From positions 1 through 64,000 of the forward strand of contig NZ_FNYL01000002.1 in NCBI RefSeq assembly GCF_900109045.1: a stretch of 64,000 bases of DNA, given 5' to 3'. The notes under the pieces are model-generated. The model was given only the letters and a program-made list of their open reading frames with translations, ran no database searches and was not told the DNA's origin. This stretch comes from Dyadobacter sp. SG02 (GTDB lineage Bacteria; Bacteroidota; Bacteroidia; Cytophagales; Spirosomataceae). The translations under genes and the position numbers were made by a program. Shown here one piece after another: positions 35,027 through 45,061 of the stretch (position 1 is the first letter of the stretch; each line of letters begins with the position of its first letter).

Positions 35027-37651
35027 TTATTCACTTCTGAGACTTTTTACTGGATTCATCATTGCCGCGCGGATTGTCTGGAAACTGATTGTCGCAAGTG
35101 CAACAAACGCTGCTAACAGCGCTGCTGCCACAAAAATCCAGAAATGGATGCTCGTTTTATACGCAAAACCGTCCAGCCAGCGGTTCATTACAAACCAGGC
35201 CACCGGAGCGGCGATAGCAAATGCTATGCCAACGAGTAGCAGGAAATCCCAGGACAACAACGCAACAATGTTAACGGCTGAAGCGCCCATTACCTTTCTG
35301 ACGCCAATTTCCTTTGTACGCTGAACAGTTGAGTAGGAGGCCAGTCCGAGCAATCCCAGACAGGAAATGAAGATCGCCAGTGTCGCGAAATTCACAAAAA
35401 GTGCTTCAAAGCGCTCGTCGGTCCGATATTGACGGTCATAAAACTCATCGAGGAAATAATAGCTAAATGGTTGATCAGGGTGTATCGTTTTCCACCTATT
35501 TTCGATAGCGGAAAGTGTTTGCTTCACATTCTTGCCCTCTATCTGTACGGAAAGGAGTTTCCCGTTCCAGAAGTCGAGCGTGCGGAATGTCAGCGGCTTG
35601 ATGGTTTCCTGCAATGACCTAAAATGGAAATCCTTCACGACACCAATAATGGTACCCTGCCGGCCCCACTGATCAAATCTCTTTCCGACAGCTTCACCCG
35701 GGGAGGCATAACCCAGTACTCTCGCTGCCGCTTCATTAATGATCAGCGATTGGATACTGTCAGTGCCGAACAGCTTTGAAAAGCCGCGCCCGGCTACCAC
35801 TTGCAACCCATATTGGGGTATGAAATCGTAATCTACGCGATACACGTCCATATTCCCTGCCTGCATTTCGCCGCTTTTATTTTCTATTTTTGAAAAAGCC
35901 TGCGGATTCCAGCCCCCTGGTACTGCCGATGAAGCTGTTGCCGATTTTACCCCTGCTAAACTTGCAATGGATTCTTCAAAAGCATCACGCTCCCGGTCGG
36001 TGCCTCCTTGAATGACCAGCGTTTGATCTTTTGAAAAGCCCAGGTCGTAGCCTCGCATAAAGTCAAGCTGAGTGTATACCACAATTGTAGCGATAATCAT
36101 TGTGATAGAGATAGTAAATTGAACGGTCACCAGCCCTTTGCGTAACATTATGCCCTTCAGGCTCGTAGTAAATCGACCTTTCAAAACCCGTACTGGTTCA
36201 AAAGACGACAATACAAATGCTGGGTAAATGCCCGACAGCAAACCGATCAACAAGGCTGCTGCGAGTAATGTTGCTACAAAGGGCAGCTCATAGATTATCC
36301 CGGCACTTACCACCTTGCCAGCAAGCTCATTGAAAATGGGAATTAACGCAGCCGATAGGATGATCGAAATGAAGAACGCCAGCAAACACAACAGCGTTGA
36401 CTCCGCTAGAAATTGACGTGCCAATGTACTTTTCCCTGCGCCAACCGCTTTCCGCACACCTACCTCGCGCGCCCTTTCCACTGAACGTGCAGTGGTGAGA
36501 TTTACAAAATTGATGCACGCTATGAGCATGATAAAAAGTGCGACCGCAGCGAAAACGTAGACATTGTTCACATTCCCGGACTCATCTGCCGGCCGGGTAG
36601 AATGCAGGTAAACGTTACGTAGCGGTTCGAGCAGCATGTGGATTTGCATTTGCTGCTCGGCCATCATCTTTCCTGCGTGATTTTGCAAAAATGCTGGAAA
36701 TTTCTTTTCCAATGCGACCGGATCCGCGCCTGGTTTAAGCAGTACATAGGCGATGGCACCGAAGCTGCCCCATTCGCGCTCGATATTTTTGTCCTGATGC
36801 GCCGTGTAGGTGCTCATTGAGACAAAGATGTCTCCTCTGATCTGTGAATTGGCCGGAGGATCTTGCATGATGCCAGTCACCTGAGCGGGTTCACCTTTGT
36901 CACCGAGCAGCAGCGTCTGACCCATTGGGTCAGTACTGCCGAAATATTTCCGTGCGGCAGTTTCTGTAAGAACAATGCGGAACGGCGCGGTCAAAGCGGT
37001 TCTGGGATCTCCTTTTAACAGTCTGAAATCGAAAACCTGAAAGAGTGTTGAGTCTGCCAGTAATGCGTCTTCTTCTTTAAATTTAAGGTCGCCTGTACGG
37101 AAAAGCATTTCGTCTTTTTGGACCCGCGCATAAGTTTCGATTTCGGGGAATTCGTTTTTCATATTCGATGCCATCGCCCAAGGGCTGATACTATACCGGA
37201 GTGTTTCGGAACTAGTCTGGACATCCGTTGAAACGCGGTAAATGCGGTCGGCCTTTGTATTGAATGCGTCGTAGGTCAATTCAAAATGAACATACAATGC
37301 GATCAGAAAGCAGGCTGTCATACCTGCTGAAAGTCCCATGATATTGATGAGGGAAAACATCTTGTGCTTCGCAAGATTACGGAAGGCAATTTTTAAATAA
37401 TTACGGATCATGGCTATCTGATAAAATGCTGTTTTTGGATACTTCTCGGGTTGTTTTTTCAACGCAAAAGGACGCATCAGGCTGAATACGTCGAGCACAT
37501 AACGTCTACACGCTTCATGCAATCCGTATGCATGCAAACGTTGTGCAAATAGTTCATGAAGATCGCCTTCAAGTTCGTTGAGCAGGTGTGGCGCGCAGTA
37601 CCAACGTAGTAGCTTTGTGGCCCATTTGGGCGGTTGAATTTGATCTTTCAT
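35027..37651 (-). CDS. PadR-associated ABC transporter permease (duplicated MacB/FtsX type)
   Basis: From ATG 37651 this 874-residue inner-membrane protein starts with a permease prefix domain (WATKLLRWYCAPHLLNELEG to ~75), then MIRNYLKIAFRNLAKHKMFS. Two MacB-periplasmic plus FtsX units follow: first helix LINIMGLSAGMTACFLIALY, FtsX core FIMLIACINFVNLTTARSVE with EVGVRKAVGA, second half with LRKGLVTVQFTISITMIIAT and TKEIGVRKVMGA, ending AAMMNPVKSLRSE. Such permeases export or move envelope molecules with a separate ATPase; none is adjacent. The PadR gene stops two bases before its start codon, so the pair is translationally linked and PadR likely controls it. The in-frame ATG at 37681 overlaps PadR and is less likely. 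Confidence 0.9.
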   Translation of the reverse strand: MKDQIQPPKWATKLLRWYCAPHLLNELEGDLHELFAQRLHAYGLHEACRRYVLDVFSLMRPFALKKQPEKYPKTAFYQIAMIRNYLKIAFRNLAKHKMFSLINIMGLSAGMTACFLIALYVHFELTYDAFNTKADRIYRVSTDVQTSSETLRYSISPWAMASNMKNEFPEIETYARVQKDEMLFRTGDLKFKEEDALLADSTLFQVFDFRLLKGDPRTALTAPFRIVLTETAARKYFGSTDPMGQTLLLGDKGEPAQVTGIMQDPPANSQIRGDIFVSMSTYTAHQDKNIEREWGSFGAIAYVLLKPGADPVALEKKFPAFLQNHAGKMMAEQQMQIHMLLEPLRNVYLHSTRPADESGNVNNVYVFAAVALFIMLIACINFVNLTTARSVERAREVGVRKAVGAGKSTLARQFLAESTLLCLLAFFISIILSAALIPIFNELAGKVVSAGIIYELPFVATLLAAALLIGLLSGIYPAFVLSSFEPVRVLKGRFTTSLKGIMLRKGLVTVQFTISITMIIATIVVYTQLDFMRGYDLGFSKDQTLVIQGGTDRERDAFEESIASLAGVKSATASSAVPGGWNPQAFSKIENKSGEMQAGNMDVYRVDYDFIPQYGLQVVAGRGFSKLFGTDSIQSLIINEAAARVLGYASPGEAVGKRFDQWGRQGTIIGVVKDFHFRSLQETIKPLTFRTLDFWNGKLLSVQIEGKNVKQTLSAIENRWKTIHPDQPFSYYFLDEFYDRQYRTDERFEALFVNFATLAIFISCLGLLGLASYSTVQRTKEIGVRKVMGASAVNIVALLSWDFLLLVGIAFAIAAPVAWFVMNRWLDGFAYKTSIHFWIFVAAALLAAFVALATISFQTIRAAMMNPVKSLRSE

Positions 37652-37653
37652 CG

Positions 37654-37974
37654 TCAGGCAGGTTTGGGAATGGCAATCCACATGCGGTTTCGAATTTCGC
37701 GGATATGGTCCAAAGCTTGCGTTCCAGCCATCGTAACGGTAAAAAATCGCTTACTGCGTCCGCCACGTTCCGCAGTTGCCCCACCGAGTCTGGACGTAAG
37801 CAAACCTTTCTCTTCCAATCGGGCCAGGGCAGCATGTACTGCACCCAAATTCACCGATCTCTGCATTTGGTGCTCAATCTCATTGGTAATAGCTGCGCCA
37901 TAAGCCTGGCCGGCCAATATCGCCACTGCCAACAGCACCAATTCTTCAAATTCTCCCAGGTAGGTACCTCGCAT
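37654..37974 (-). CDS. PadR family transcriptional regulator
   Basis: This 106-residue winged-helix protein opens MRGTYLGEFEELVLLAVAIL, followed by YGAAITNEIEHQMQRSVNLG, the recognition part AVHAALARLEEKGLLTSRLG, the wing GGRSKRFFTVTMAG and a C-terminal dimer helix. Bacteroidota PadR genes of this kind sit directly before FtsX-type permeases, as here. It likely represses its own two-gene operon until a membrane-active compound or envelope stress is sensed. The start at 37974 gives the typical N-terminus. Confidence 0.92.
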   Translation of the reverse strand: MRGTYLGEFEELVLLAVAILAGQAYGAAITNEIEHQMQRSVNLGAVHAALARLEEKGLLTSRLGGATAERGGRSKRFFTVTMAGTQALDHIREIRNRMWIAIPKPA

Positions 37975-38129
37975 ACATTTTAATTATTTCTGTATTTGTA
38001 TAACAAATGGTGTGCCATGTTAAAAGGGTGTATTTATGGCCCGGAAACGAGGGTTTTTGTAAATCCGCTTGTTCGAAACTGAACACTCGGCACAAGAATC
38101 GGACAAGCGGGCATCTTCTTTAGCCGTCT

Positions 38130-38526
38130 TTGCTGATTTCAAAACCAAAACGGACAAATAATTTTTATTGCTGCCGAAGCTATCGCAATTGCATGCCTGG
38201 ATTGTTCGGGCTGACGACTTTTTCAGCGGAGCAGCGCAGAAAGAAGATCGGTATCCGGAAAGTGCTCGGCGCGACCGCCATAAATATTGTCACAATGCTC
38301 TCCAAATACTTTTTGGAACTGGTAGTGATATCCGTTTTACTTGCATCCGCTTGCCTATCTGGCAATCAAAAGCTGGCTGGAAGATTTCGCCTACCATATT
38401 CCGATCAGTTGTTGGGTATTTGTGCTGGCGGGAGCGGCTGGATTGTGCGTTGCAATTGTTCCGATCAGTTTTCAGGGTTTCAAGGCGGCGGTAGCAAATC
38501 CTGTTAAATCGCTTAAAGCTAATTAA
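38130..38526 (+). pseudogene. C-terminal remnant of a second FtsX-type permease
   Basis: Plus-strand frames give the last part of a MacB/FtsX permease: GLFGLTTFSAEQRRKKIGIR, KVLGATAINIVTMLSKYFLE, then after a one-base shift near 38340 LAYLAIKSWLEDFAYHIPIS and a normal end FKAAVANPVKSLKAN with TAA at 38524-38526. Another shift near 38200 separates scraps reading AEAIAIACL. It parallels the C-terminus of the intact permease on the other strand (KTKEIGVRKVMGA to NPVKSLRSE), so it is a dead paralogue in opposite orientation. The N-terminal three quarters are gone. Confidence 0.8.
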
Positions 38527-38683
38527 TAGTGGGTTAACTCGATCGTATGTTAGTGGACTACACTGATAGATGCCATGCAAGGGTGCCTAAAAAGGGCACC
38601 AGTCAAATAGATTGAAGGCTGGGGCGGCAAGCAGACGTTTTCTATTATTCTTCTCGGCAGTTAAGCACCAGCAAGGCTTCAAC

Positions 38684-39892
38684 ATGAATCTACCAAGTAT
38701 TTTGCTAGCTAATAATGCCGGAATGGGTGTGGTCGGGTTCCAAAACGGTAATTCGCCTGGACCATGGAGCAAATGTTTCCCAAAAGCAACAGGAATTCCC
38801 GCAGATTGGAAGAATGTCCGGACAGGTATGATCTGGCTTGACATGTATCAATTCGCGTATCAGAACTGGAAGGCGGGTAATGTAGACGATTCCTGGTTCA
38901 ATACCTTGAAAAAGAACTGGAACTGGAAGCCTGACCTGGCCAGCTTGTCATCAGCACCGATTCAGTCAAGTGTCTTTGTCGCCACTGGCGAAGTGTCGGG
39001 GGAGAGCAAAATAGTTATTGATACCGACAACGACGGCGACGTCTCAGATGAGAAACAATTTACTCCGCCGCCATACGATTTTGTGCACCTTGATAGTTTG
39101 AGTCGTTTATACAAGCAGACCGTTAAATATCAATTATTTCGTGCGGGCCGTGTTGTCGATTGTGAGATTCCCCTATTCGTTGCTTCTGACAAAGGAATGT
39201 TGCTTTATAACTTTCCAATCTATGCAAAAGGTAAGATCAATAGTTACGATATCCAGATAAGGTTCTTTGGATTTATGGAGGCCTCCTTCCAGCGCCCGCA
39301 GGTTGCCCTGAGCGATGGAAATACCTCTGACCGTGGAAAGTCAGACTCCCGGGAAATTATTAGCGAAAGACAACTACTGACTGCCGGAGACAGCACGTAC
39401 AAGGTGGAGGGCTTTGATTTTCCGACAAAGTCGCTGATCATCAAACGTGTTGCATCGACTGATTCAATTAAATCACCTCAGGTAAACTTCCCAGCGGAGC
39501 ATTTCCGTGGGCAGGACATTATTAGCAAAAAGGCGGTATCATTAGCCGACCTGAAAGGGAAATGGGTGTTATTGGATTTTTGGGGTTCCTGGTGCGCACC
39601 TTGCATTCAGGAAATGCCTATGTTGAAACAGTTGTATCAAAAAGTAGACAAGAATAAAATTGAATTTATCGGTATAGCCGGTCGCGACAAACCAGACCAA
39701 CTGGTAAAAACCATTAAACGACTGGCGCTGCCCTGGCCGCAAATATTGTCGGACGACAAGAACACGATTGTAGAGAAATACCAAATTGAGAGCTATCCTA
39801 CAACACTTCTGATCAATCCCGAAGGCGTGATTGTTGCAAAAGATATTAGAGGGGAAACATTGGAAGCTGCTTTATTACAATTTGTAAAATAG
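38684..39892 (+). CDS. TlpA-family thiol:disulfide oxidoreductase, N-terminus possibly truncated
   Basis: From ATG 38684 (MNLPSILLANNAGMGVVGFQ) the protein has a ~250-residue N-terminal region of unknown fold and a C-terminal thioredoxin-like domain: VNFPAEHFRGQD, LLDFWGSWCAPCIQEMPMLK with the CxxC redox pair, and ESYPTTLLINPEGVIV with the cis-Pro. TlpA-type proteins reduce disulfides in the periplasm. No signal peptide is seen; the frame is open upstream to a TTG (38612) with RFLLFFSAVKHQQGF, so the true N-terminus and leader may have been lost at a junction with the permease remnant that ends 160 bases upstream. If so, the protein would not be exported. Confidence 0.78.
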   Translation: MNLPSILLANNAGMGVVGFQNGNSPGPWSKCFPKATGIPADWKNVRTGMIWLDMYQFAYQNWKAGNVDDSWFNTLKKNWNWKPDLASLSSAPIQSSVFVATGEVSGESKIVIDTDNDGDVSDEKQFTPPPYDFVHLDSLSRLYKQTVKYQLFRAGRVVDCEIPLFVASDKGMLLYNFPIYAKGKINSYDIQIRFFGFMEASFQRPQVALSDGNTSDRGKSDSREIISERQLLTAGDSTYKVEGFDFPTKSLIIKRVASTDSIKSPQVNFPAEHFRGQDIISKKAVSLADLKGKWVLLDFWGSWCAPCIQEMPMLKQLYQKVDKNKIEFIGIAGRDKPDQLVKTIKRLALPWPQILSDDKNTIVEKYQIESYPTTLLINPEGVIVAKDIRGETLEAALLQFVK

Positions 39893-40607
39893 ATATTGGC
39901 AAGGCCAGGAGGCATACCTTTCCCTCTGGCTCCAAAGCAGGATTGTTGACAAACATCCGCTTGCTCCGACGAAAGAAGCTCTCGAGGCGAGCCAACAGGC
40001 GCATTACCGCATTTGTTGGTGCAAGCGGGTTTCCGTCGACCATATTTTATCAAATGACCGGTGCCATTCTAGCTTGCATGCCGAAACAGAAAATTATTAT
40101 TCATGGAAATTAAAATGAGGCATTATTTTATGCAAACAGAGGGTCAACTCTTGAGACAGCTTGCAGATTTCAACTATTATTGACCTCCCCCCGGCGAACG
40201 AGACGGTTGAAAGTAGAGTGCTTCAAGGTCTGATGCGACGCATAATAGATCATCGTCTCCGCATTAAATTCCAAAAAGTTGGGAACCTAGTCAACATTGC
40301 CAAACTATTGAGCTATATATCTGAGAACGGTGGGAGAGTTCATTCATGCGTAGAGCCATCGATCAACAGGACACAGTGTCGGGCAATTTTAAGTATATAT
40401 GGTTAGGCCTGATTACGAGTTAAGGCTATCGCCTGAGGGGAAAGGTCCAGTTGACGGGCATTAAGAAGAATTGATTAAAGGTAGGATATTTGAATCCGGC
40501 AGGCTTGTAGGTAGTCCGCACGCCCGCCGCGAGAGTTAATCTGCTTTTAGTTACCTTAAATGGGTTTTCAATGCAGTCTGGACATTGGGAGAAGATAACG
40601 GATTTTC
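39893..40607. other. 715-bp stretch with possible coding scraps, no intact gene
   Basis: A plus-strand frame at 40161-40406 contains NIAKLLSYISENGGRVHS, faintly like the C-terminal part of DUF4143-type AAA ATPases. A minus-strand frame ending at 40426 contains NPFKVTKSRLTLAAGVRTTY, like an outer-membrane strand pair, and directly follows the PorP/SprF gene. Neither has a convincing start or length. The minus frame at 39846-40043 is unassigned. Confidence 0.3.
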
Positions 40608-41618
40608 TCAATACCGCAGGCATTTACGCGCCCTGCGATCGGTCGTTCTTCTGCCGGCGAAACGGAACAGTGCGTCCACGCCGTACCAAACCGATATTTC
40701 AAATGAACCGGTGTCCGGGCCGAGTGATGATACGGGCAGGTCGTAGCTGGCCTGAAAAAGGATATTGCCATAAGCCCATCCGGCGGTACCGATCACTGCG
40801 TCGCGACGGGAGCTTCCCCAGACCAGCCCGCGGTACCATGCACCTATTACCAAAGGGGAGAATATCAGGTTGAAGCCGACTTCCAATTGCCGAGAGCTTC
40901 CCTGTTTTCTCACCTGCATTCCCAGGTTCAGCGCGCTTTCGCGGCTAAGGTCACTACCCAGGTTGTTGCCAAACAGGGCCGGAATGCCAATTGGTATTTT
41001 GGAGCCGAGCTGAACATTGATCCGCTGGTGGTCGATGCTAACGGGGCTGTTGACGCCAATATTGTGCCAAGAGCCGCTGATCCAGTAAGATGCGTAGTCT
41101 TCGTGCCGGGGCAGGTATTCAAGAATGCCACCGACCGATAAGGTGAGCCGATTTTGCTGGATGGCGCTTCCAGAAAGCGGATCGGGGCTTCCCAGGAAAT
41201 CGGAGACGAAGGTGAGGTCGGCGCCGTTCCATCGGTTCATCGCAAACGCGGCCTGGCCGCCGCCGATGAGCCGGAGTTCTTGTTGCCCGTCCAGGTACAC
41301 CATTTTTGAAAACTGGGCCGAAACCTGATCGCTTTTCAGTACGCTCCCGCGCTGGTCGTGAAGCGCCTGGACACCCAGGCCGATTTGGTGATCTTCGGCA
41401 TAGGTATCGAACGAGAACGCGGCAGTCTGGAATGCGGTACCCACGGTGGCCCATTGATTACGGTAATTGGCGATCAGGCGAGGCGTTCCGGCATCTCCGG
41501 CAAGTGCTGGATTGGAGTAAATGGGGTTTGCGTAAAACTGGGAAAATTGCGGCGACTGCGCCTGAACAGAACCCAGCATGCAGCATATCACACCGGAAAA
41601 AAGTAGAATTTTCTTCAT
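40608..41618 (-). CDS. PorP/SprF family T9SS outer-membrane protein
   Basis: This 336-residue protein has a signal peptide ending SVQAQ and the family opening SPQFSQFYANPIYSNPALAG. Typical features follow: RLIANYRNQWATVGTAFQTA, IGLGVQALHDQRGS, and a set of barrel strands such as LEVGFNLIFSPLVIGAWYRG. PorP/SprF proteins anchor or help secrete T9SS substrates that carry type B C-terminal domains, and are usually encoded next to them. Here the upstream gene, 6 bases away, encodes exactly such a PKD protein, so the pair forms a secretion/attachment unit. The C-terminus (GRRTTDRRARKCLRY) is unusually basic. Confidence 0.92.
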   Translation of the reverse strand: MKKILLFSGVICCMLGSVQAQSPQFSQFYANPIYSNPALAGDAGTPRLIANYRNQWATVGTAFQTAAFSFDTYAEDHQIGLGVQALHDQRGSVLKSDQVSAQFSKMVYLDGQQELRLIGGGQAAFAMNRWNGADLTFVSDFLGSPDPLSGSAIQQNRLTLSVGGILEYLPRHEDYASYWISGSWHNIGVNSPVSIDHQRINVQLGSKIPIGIPALFGNNLGSDLSRESALNLGMQVRKQGSSRQLEVGFNLIFSPLVIGAWYRGLVWGSSRRDAVIGTAGWAYGNILFQASYDLPVSSLGPDTGSFEISVWYGVDALFRFAGRRTTDRRARKCLRY

Positions 41619-41624
41619 AAAGTG

Positions 41625-44600
41625 TTAGCGAGTCAGGTAAAGGTTACCCCGTAGTTTTTCGGATTTCTTTTGATCAATGTAGCGCACTTCGGTTTCGTAC
41701 ACGTACATATCGGCGGGCATTTCCTTACCGCCGAAAGTGCCGTCCCACGATTCGCCGGGTTTCTGGCTTCCCGGTTGGGCGTTTTTCATTTCAAAAACAA
41801 TTTCTCCCCATCGGTTTCGGATCCGCAAAAGACTGATCTCACTAATACCGGCGCCAAACAGCGTATAGCGGTCACCGATGCCGTCGCCGTTGGGGGTAAA
41901 TGCCTGTGGGATGTCTACCTGGCACTTCTGCACGACAAATGCCGCAGCACGTTCGGTTGAGTCCATGCAAACCCCGCCTTTTACCGTAACCAGTTTAACA
42001 TCGTATATGCCTGGCTCAAAAGGGAGGGCCGGCTCCCGTGACTCGGCGGTACGCCCGTCGCTGAAATACCACAAATAGCGGTCGGCCTGCTCGGAACGGT
42101 TGACCATGACGACCGGACCGGGGGCGCAGAACAACGAGTCACCGGAGAAACCGAAATCTGCCCTGGCGGGCGATACGACAGTAACTGCAGCTTTTTTGGC
42201 TACCACTTTACACGCCTGGGTATTGCGGAAGACGCTCAAAGTTACTTGGTAGGTCCCCGCACCGGGATAGCGGTGCTCGGGTGAATGGCTAAGCGAATCG
42301 AGCGGACTGCCGTCGCCGAAATCCCATACAAATCCATACTCGGGGGGCGACTGGTTGGCAAATTTCACTGCGGAATTGTCGCAGGCCAGCGCGGGGCTTT
42401 CAAAAGTCCCGGCAGGCGCTTCGGTCGTTCTGATCGTTAATTGAGTAGAGTCGGAACCGCAGTCCGTATATGCGATGAGCGTTACTTTGTACTCGCTCTT
42501 GCTTTTGGAAAACGTGTGTGTGGGATTAGCAATGGTGGCGATGGTGCCGTCGCCGAAGCGCCATAGCCAGCGAACAGGTTTTGGGACCGAAGCATCTTTG
42601 AACTGCACGATTTCGCCAGGGCATACCTCCGACTTGGAAATCGTATATAAAGCTTTTACCGTGGAGGGATACACACGGATCGCTACCGAATCATCGTCCG
42701 GTCCGCATTCGCCGGCAACTTTTAGCCTGACAGTGTACGTAGTAGCGCTGTCTTTGGTTGAAAATAAATGGGAAACGGTTGCGTCGGCGGATGGCAGCGT
42801 GGTACCGTCGCCAAATGACCATACAGAGGTTTTTTTGTCGTGACCCGTAGACCGGTTGGAAAACAGTAGCGAAGCAGGGGTGCACCGGAGCATGGTCGAG
42901 TCGACGCCGATCTCCGCCCGCGTGCCGGGCCGTACCGTTATTTCTTTTGTTTCGGATTGCCCTCCGCAGGCATTGTCGGATGCTACGCTGATCTGGTAGA
43001 CGGAGTCTTTTCTGCTTGTATTTTCAAATATTCTGGAGGGCAGCTGGAACCCGGTGAAAACAGTCCGGCCATTTACTTTCCAAACATATTCAATGCCGGG
43101 CTCTGCCTTACCATTGATATTGAACGACACATTCAGCGGGGCACACCCGGCTGTTGCGCTCGGCGTAAAGCTGATTTTAGCGGGCGGGCTGGTAATGGTC
43201 ACTTCCCGCGAGATTGTGTCGGCGCAAGAACCGGCACGCGCGATCAGTGTGATCGTCTGCTTGCCGACAGGGAGTTGTAGCTCCGGAATAGCCTCGCTGG
43301 CGATGACCCTGTTGTTGACCATCCATACATAAGCTTCTGCCCGCAACGAGGTGTTGACCGGCTTAGACGCCTGTCCTGTGCAACCGTCCTGAATGGAAAA
43401 GTCCGCTTTGGGGCTACCGACAGACACCTTCGCTTGCGCTTCCGCCTTGCAGCCGGTCTTGCTCGCAACGCTATACCGGATGTCGAATTCGTCCCCGGAT
43501 AACCCTGCGGTAAACAAGGTATCTCCTTTAATACAGCCCGGGCAGGAAGGCATTGTCCATTGACCGCCCACCGGCGTGCCGGAAAGCTTGATCCAGGCCG
43601 TACCTTCGCAAATGGATTTGTTATCTGCCGTCGCCTCAATGCCTTCAACAAACACCTTCACAGACGTGGTCATCACGCATTTGCCCGTACCGCGTGTGTA
43701 AGTGACGGTGAAATTGCCGGGCGTTTTGGGCATGAAGTAGCTCTGCCCGTTAGCGGTTTCAATGGAACCTCCGCTCCACTCCCCACCCGGCAGGGTGGCG
43801 GTGAGCAAAATGCGCCCGGAGCTTGTACAAACCAGTGTGTCTTTGGGAATAGATACGATTTTTACCGGTTGCGCCGGTGCAACGCTGAAAGTATCGCTTG
43901 CTATTTGCGTACCACAGGCGTTCTGGACTTTGGCGACGACAATGTAAGGCGCGGATGCAAATTTCACGGGAATCTCCTGTGAGGGAGAGAATGCGGTCCC
44001 GTTGATCGTATAAACCGCGCCAGGAATGGGATTGCCCACCTTATATGTGATTTCTTCGCAGACGTCCGGCTGCGGCGTAATGGAAGGAGCCATAGTGCTG
44101 ATTACCTTGTATTTCCTGGTAATCTTTCTGCTGCCGCAGCTGTTGTTTACCGTCAACGTGACAGTGTACTCCTTTGCCTCTTCCAGTTTGATCTTTACGG
44201 CCGAGCCACTGGGTTTGGTATTGCCCTGATAAGTGAATTTTCCGCCTTCGATGTACCAGTCGTAGCCGGACTCGTCCTGCGAAATGCTGCCGTCGAGGTC
44301 GATGACACCGCCGCCGGACAAGCATACCACCGTGTCTTTTTCAATGACCGACACGCCCGACACTTTAAAATCCGCAACAGGCGGTTTGGCGAGCCTGAAC
44401 TCCGTTTCTGCGGTGCTGGAACCGCAAACTTTGGAGGTGGCTGTCAGTTTCACTTTGTATGTTTTCGCAGGGTCTGTAAAAGAAAGTGAAGGGTAGGTGT
44501 CGGTGCTGGTCCTGCCGTCGCTGAATTCCCAGAGAAAGTCGACATTGTACGTGGGGCAGCTCTGGTTCCTGATCGTCACGGTAGCGCCGGCGCAAGCTGC

Positions 44601-44990
44601 GTCGATCACCGGCCGGGCTTCCGGCCTTTTCTTGAAAATCAGTAAATACCCCTTATTGTCATTCCCGCAGCTCACTGCGCGAATATTGAAGTTGTATTCG
44701 ATTTCGGCATCACTGCAATTCTTGGCAAACTGCCTGAGGTCGTAAATGTGCGTGGCTTTCTTTTCGGCGGTGAGCGTGACGCGCTCCGTTTTGCCGTCGC
44801 CCCATCTGATTTCGTATTCTTTAGAGTCACAAAAACCAGGTTTCAGGTTAAGACAAAGTTCGTAAGTCGAATCGCTGGGTGTCACACAGAGCTCGCCGGT
44901 ACCGGTACAAAACTGGAAATCGACGGGTATTTGCGCATGCGCAGAGAGTGACAGGCACAGAAAGAGGAAAACGAGTAGACGGTATTTCAA
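41625..44990 (-). CDS. large PKD-domain adhesin with gliding-motility (type B) C-terminal domain
   Basis: From a TTG at 44990 the product begins MKYRLLVFLFLCLSLSAHAQ, a clean signal peptide; the frame is open to ATG 45083, but that adds 31 residues before the leader and starts in a hairpin. About ten Ig/PKD-like domains follow, seen as FLWEFSDGRTS, TSVWSFGDGTTL, WLWRFGDGTIA, FVWDFGDGSPL and YLWYFSDGRTA. The gliding-associated C-terminal domain begins VDIPQAFTPNGDGIGDRYTL and ends EKLRGNLYLTR. It should be a T9SS-exported surface adhesin of ~1120 residues handled by the adjacent PorP/SprF protein. A promoter-like TAACTTTA occurs near 45045-45055 on the minus strand, just past the hairpin. Confidence 0.9.
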   Translation of the reverse strand: MKYRLLVFLFLCLSLSAHAQIPVDFQFCTGTGELCVTPSDSTYELCLNLKPGFCDSKEYEIRWGDGKTERVTLTAEKKATHIYDLRQFAKNCSDAEIEYNFNIRAVSCGNDNKGYLLIFKKRPEARPVIDAACAGATVTIRNQSCPTYNVDFLWEFSDGRTSTDTYPSLSFTDPAKTYKVKLTATSKVCGSSTAETEFRLAKPPVADFKVSGVSVIEKDTVVCLSGGGVIDLDGSISQDESGYDWYIEGGKFTYQGNTKPSGSAVKIKLEEAKEYTVTLTVNNSCGSRKITRKYKVISTMAPSITPQPDVCEEITYKVGNPIPGAVYTINGTAFSPSQEIPVKFASAPYIVVAKVQNACGTQIASDTFSVAPAQPVKIVSIPKDTLVCTSSGRILLTATLPGGEWSGGSIETANGQSYFMPKTPGNFTVTYTRGTGKCVMTTSVKVFVEGIEATADNKSICEGTAWIKLSGTPVGGQWTMPSCPGCIKGDTLFTAGLSGDEFDIRYSVASKTGCKAEAQAKVSVGSPKADFSIQDGCTGQASKPVNTSLRAEAYVWMVNNRVIASEAIPELQLPVGKQTITLIARAGSCADTISREVTITSPPAKISFTPSATAGCAPLNVSFNINGKAEPGIEYVWKVNGRTVFTGFQLPSRIFENTSRKDSVYQISVASDNACGGQSETKEITVRPGTRAEIGVDSTMLRCTPASLLFSNRSTGHDKKTSVWSFGDGTTLPSADATVSHLFSTKDSATTYTVRLKVAGECGPDDDSVAIRVYPSTVKALYTISKSEVCPGEIVQFKDASVPKPVRWLWRFGDGTIATIANPTHTFSKSKSEYKVTLIAYTDCGSDSTQLTIRTTEAPAGTFESPALACDNSAVKFANQSPPEYGFVWDFGDGSPLDSLSHSPEHRYPGAGTYQVTLSVFRNTQACKVVAKKAAVTVVSPARADFGFSGDSLFCAPGPVVMVNRSEQADRYLWYFSDGRTAESREPALPFEPGIYDVKLVTVKGGVCMDSTERAAAFVVQKCQVDIPQAFTPNGDGIGDRYTLFGAGISEISLLRIRNRWGEIVFEMKNAQPGSQKPGESWDGTFGGKEMPADMYVYETEVRYIDQKKSEKLRGNLYLTR

Positions 44991-45061
44991 TGCAATTTCA
45001 GTTTGATAACACAGAGAGGACAGAGGGTAGGGATCATAAATCCGAACGTTAAAGTTAGCAT

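Noticed and set aside
40161..40406. Possible AAA-ATPase (DUF4143-type) fragment
   Set aside because: Only about 18 residues look similar and no nucleotide-binding motif is present, so it was left as a note in the intergenic entry.
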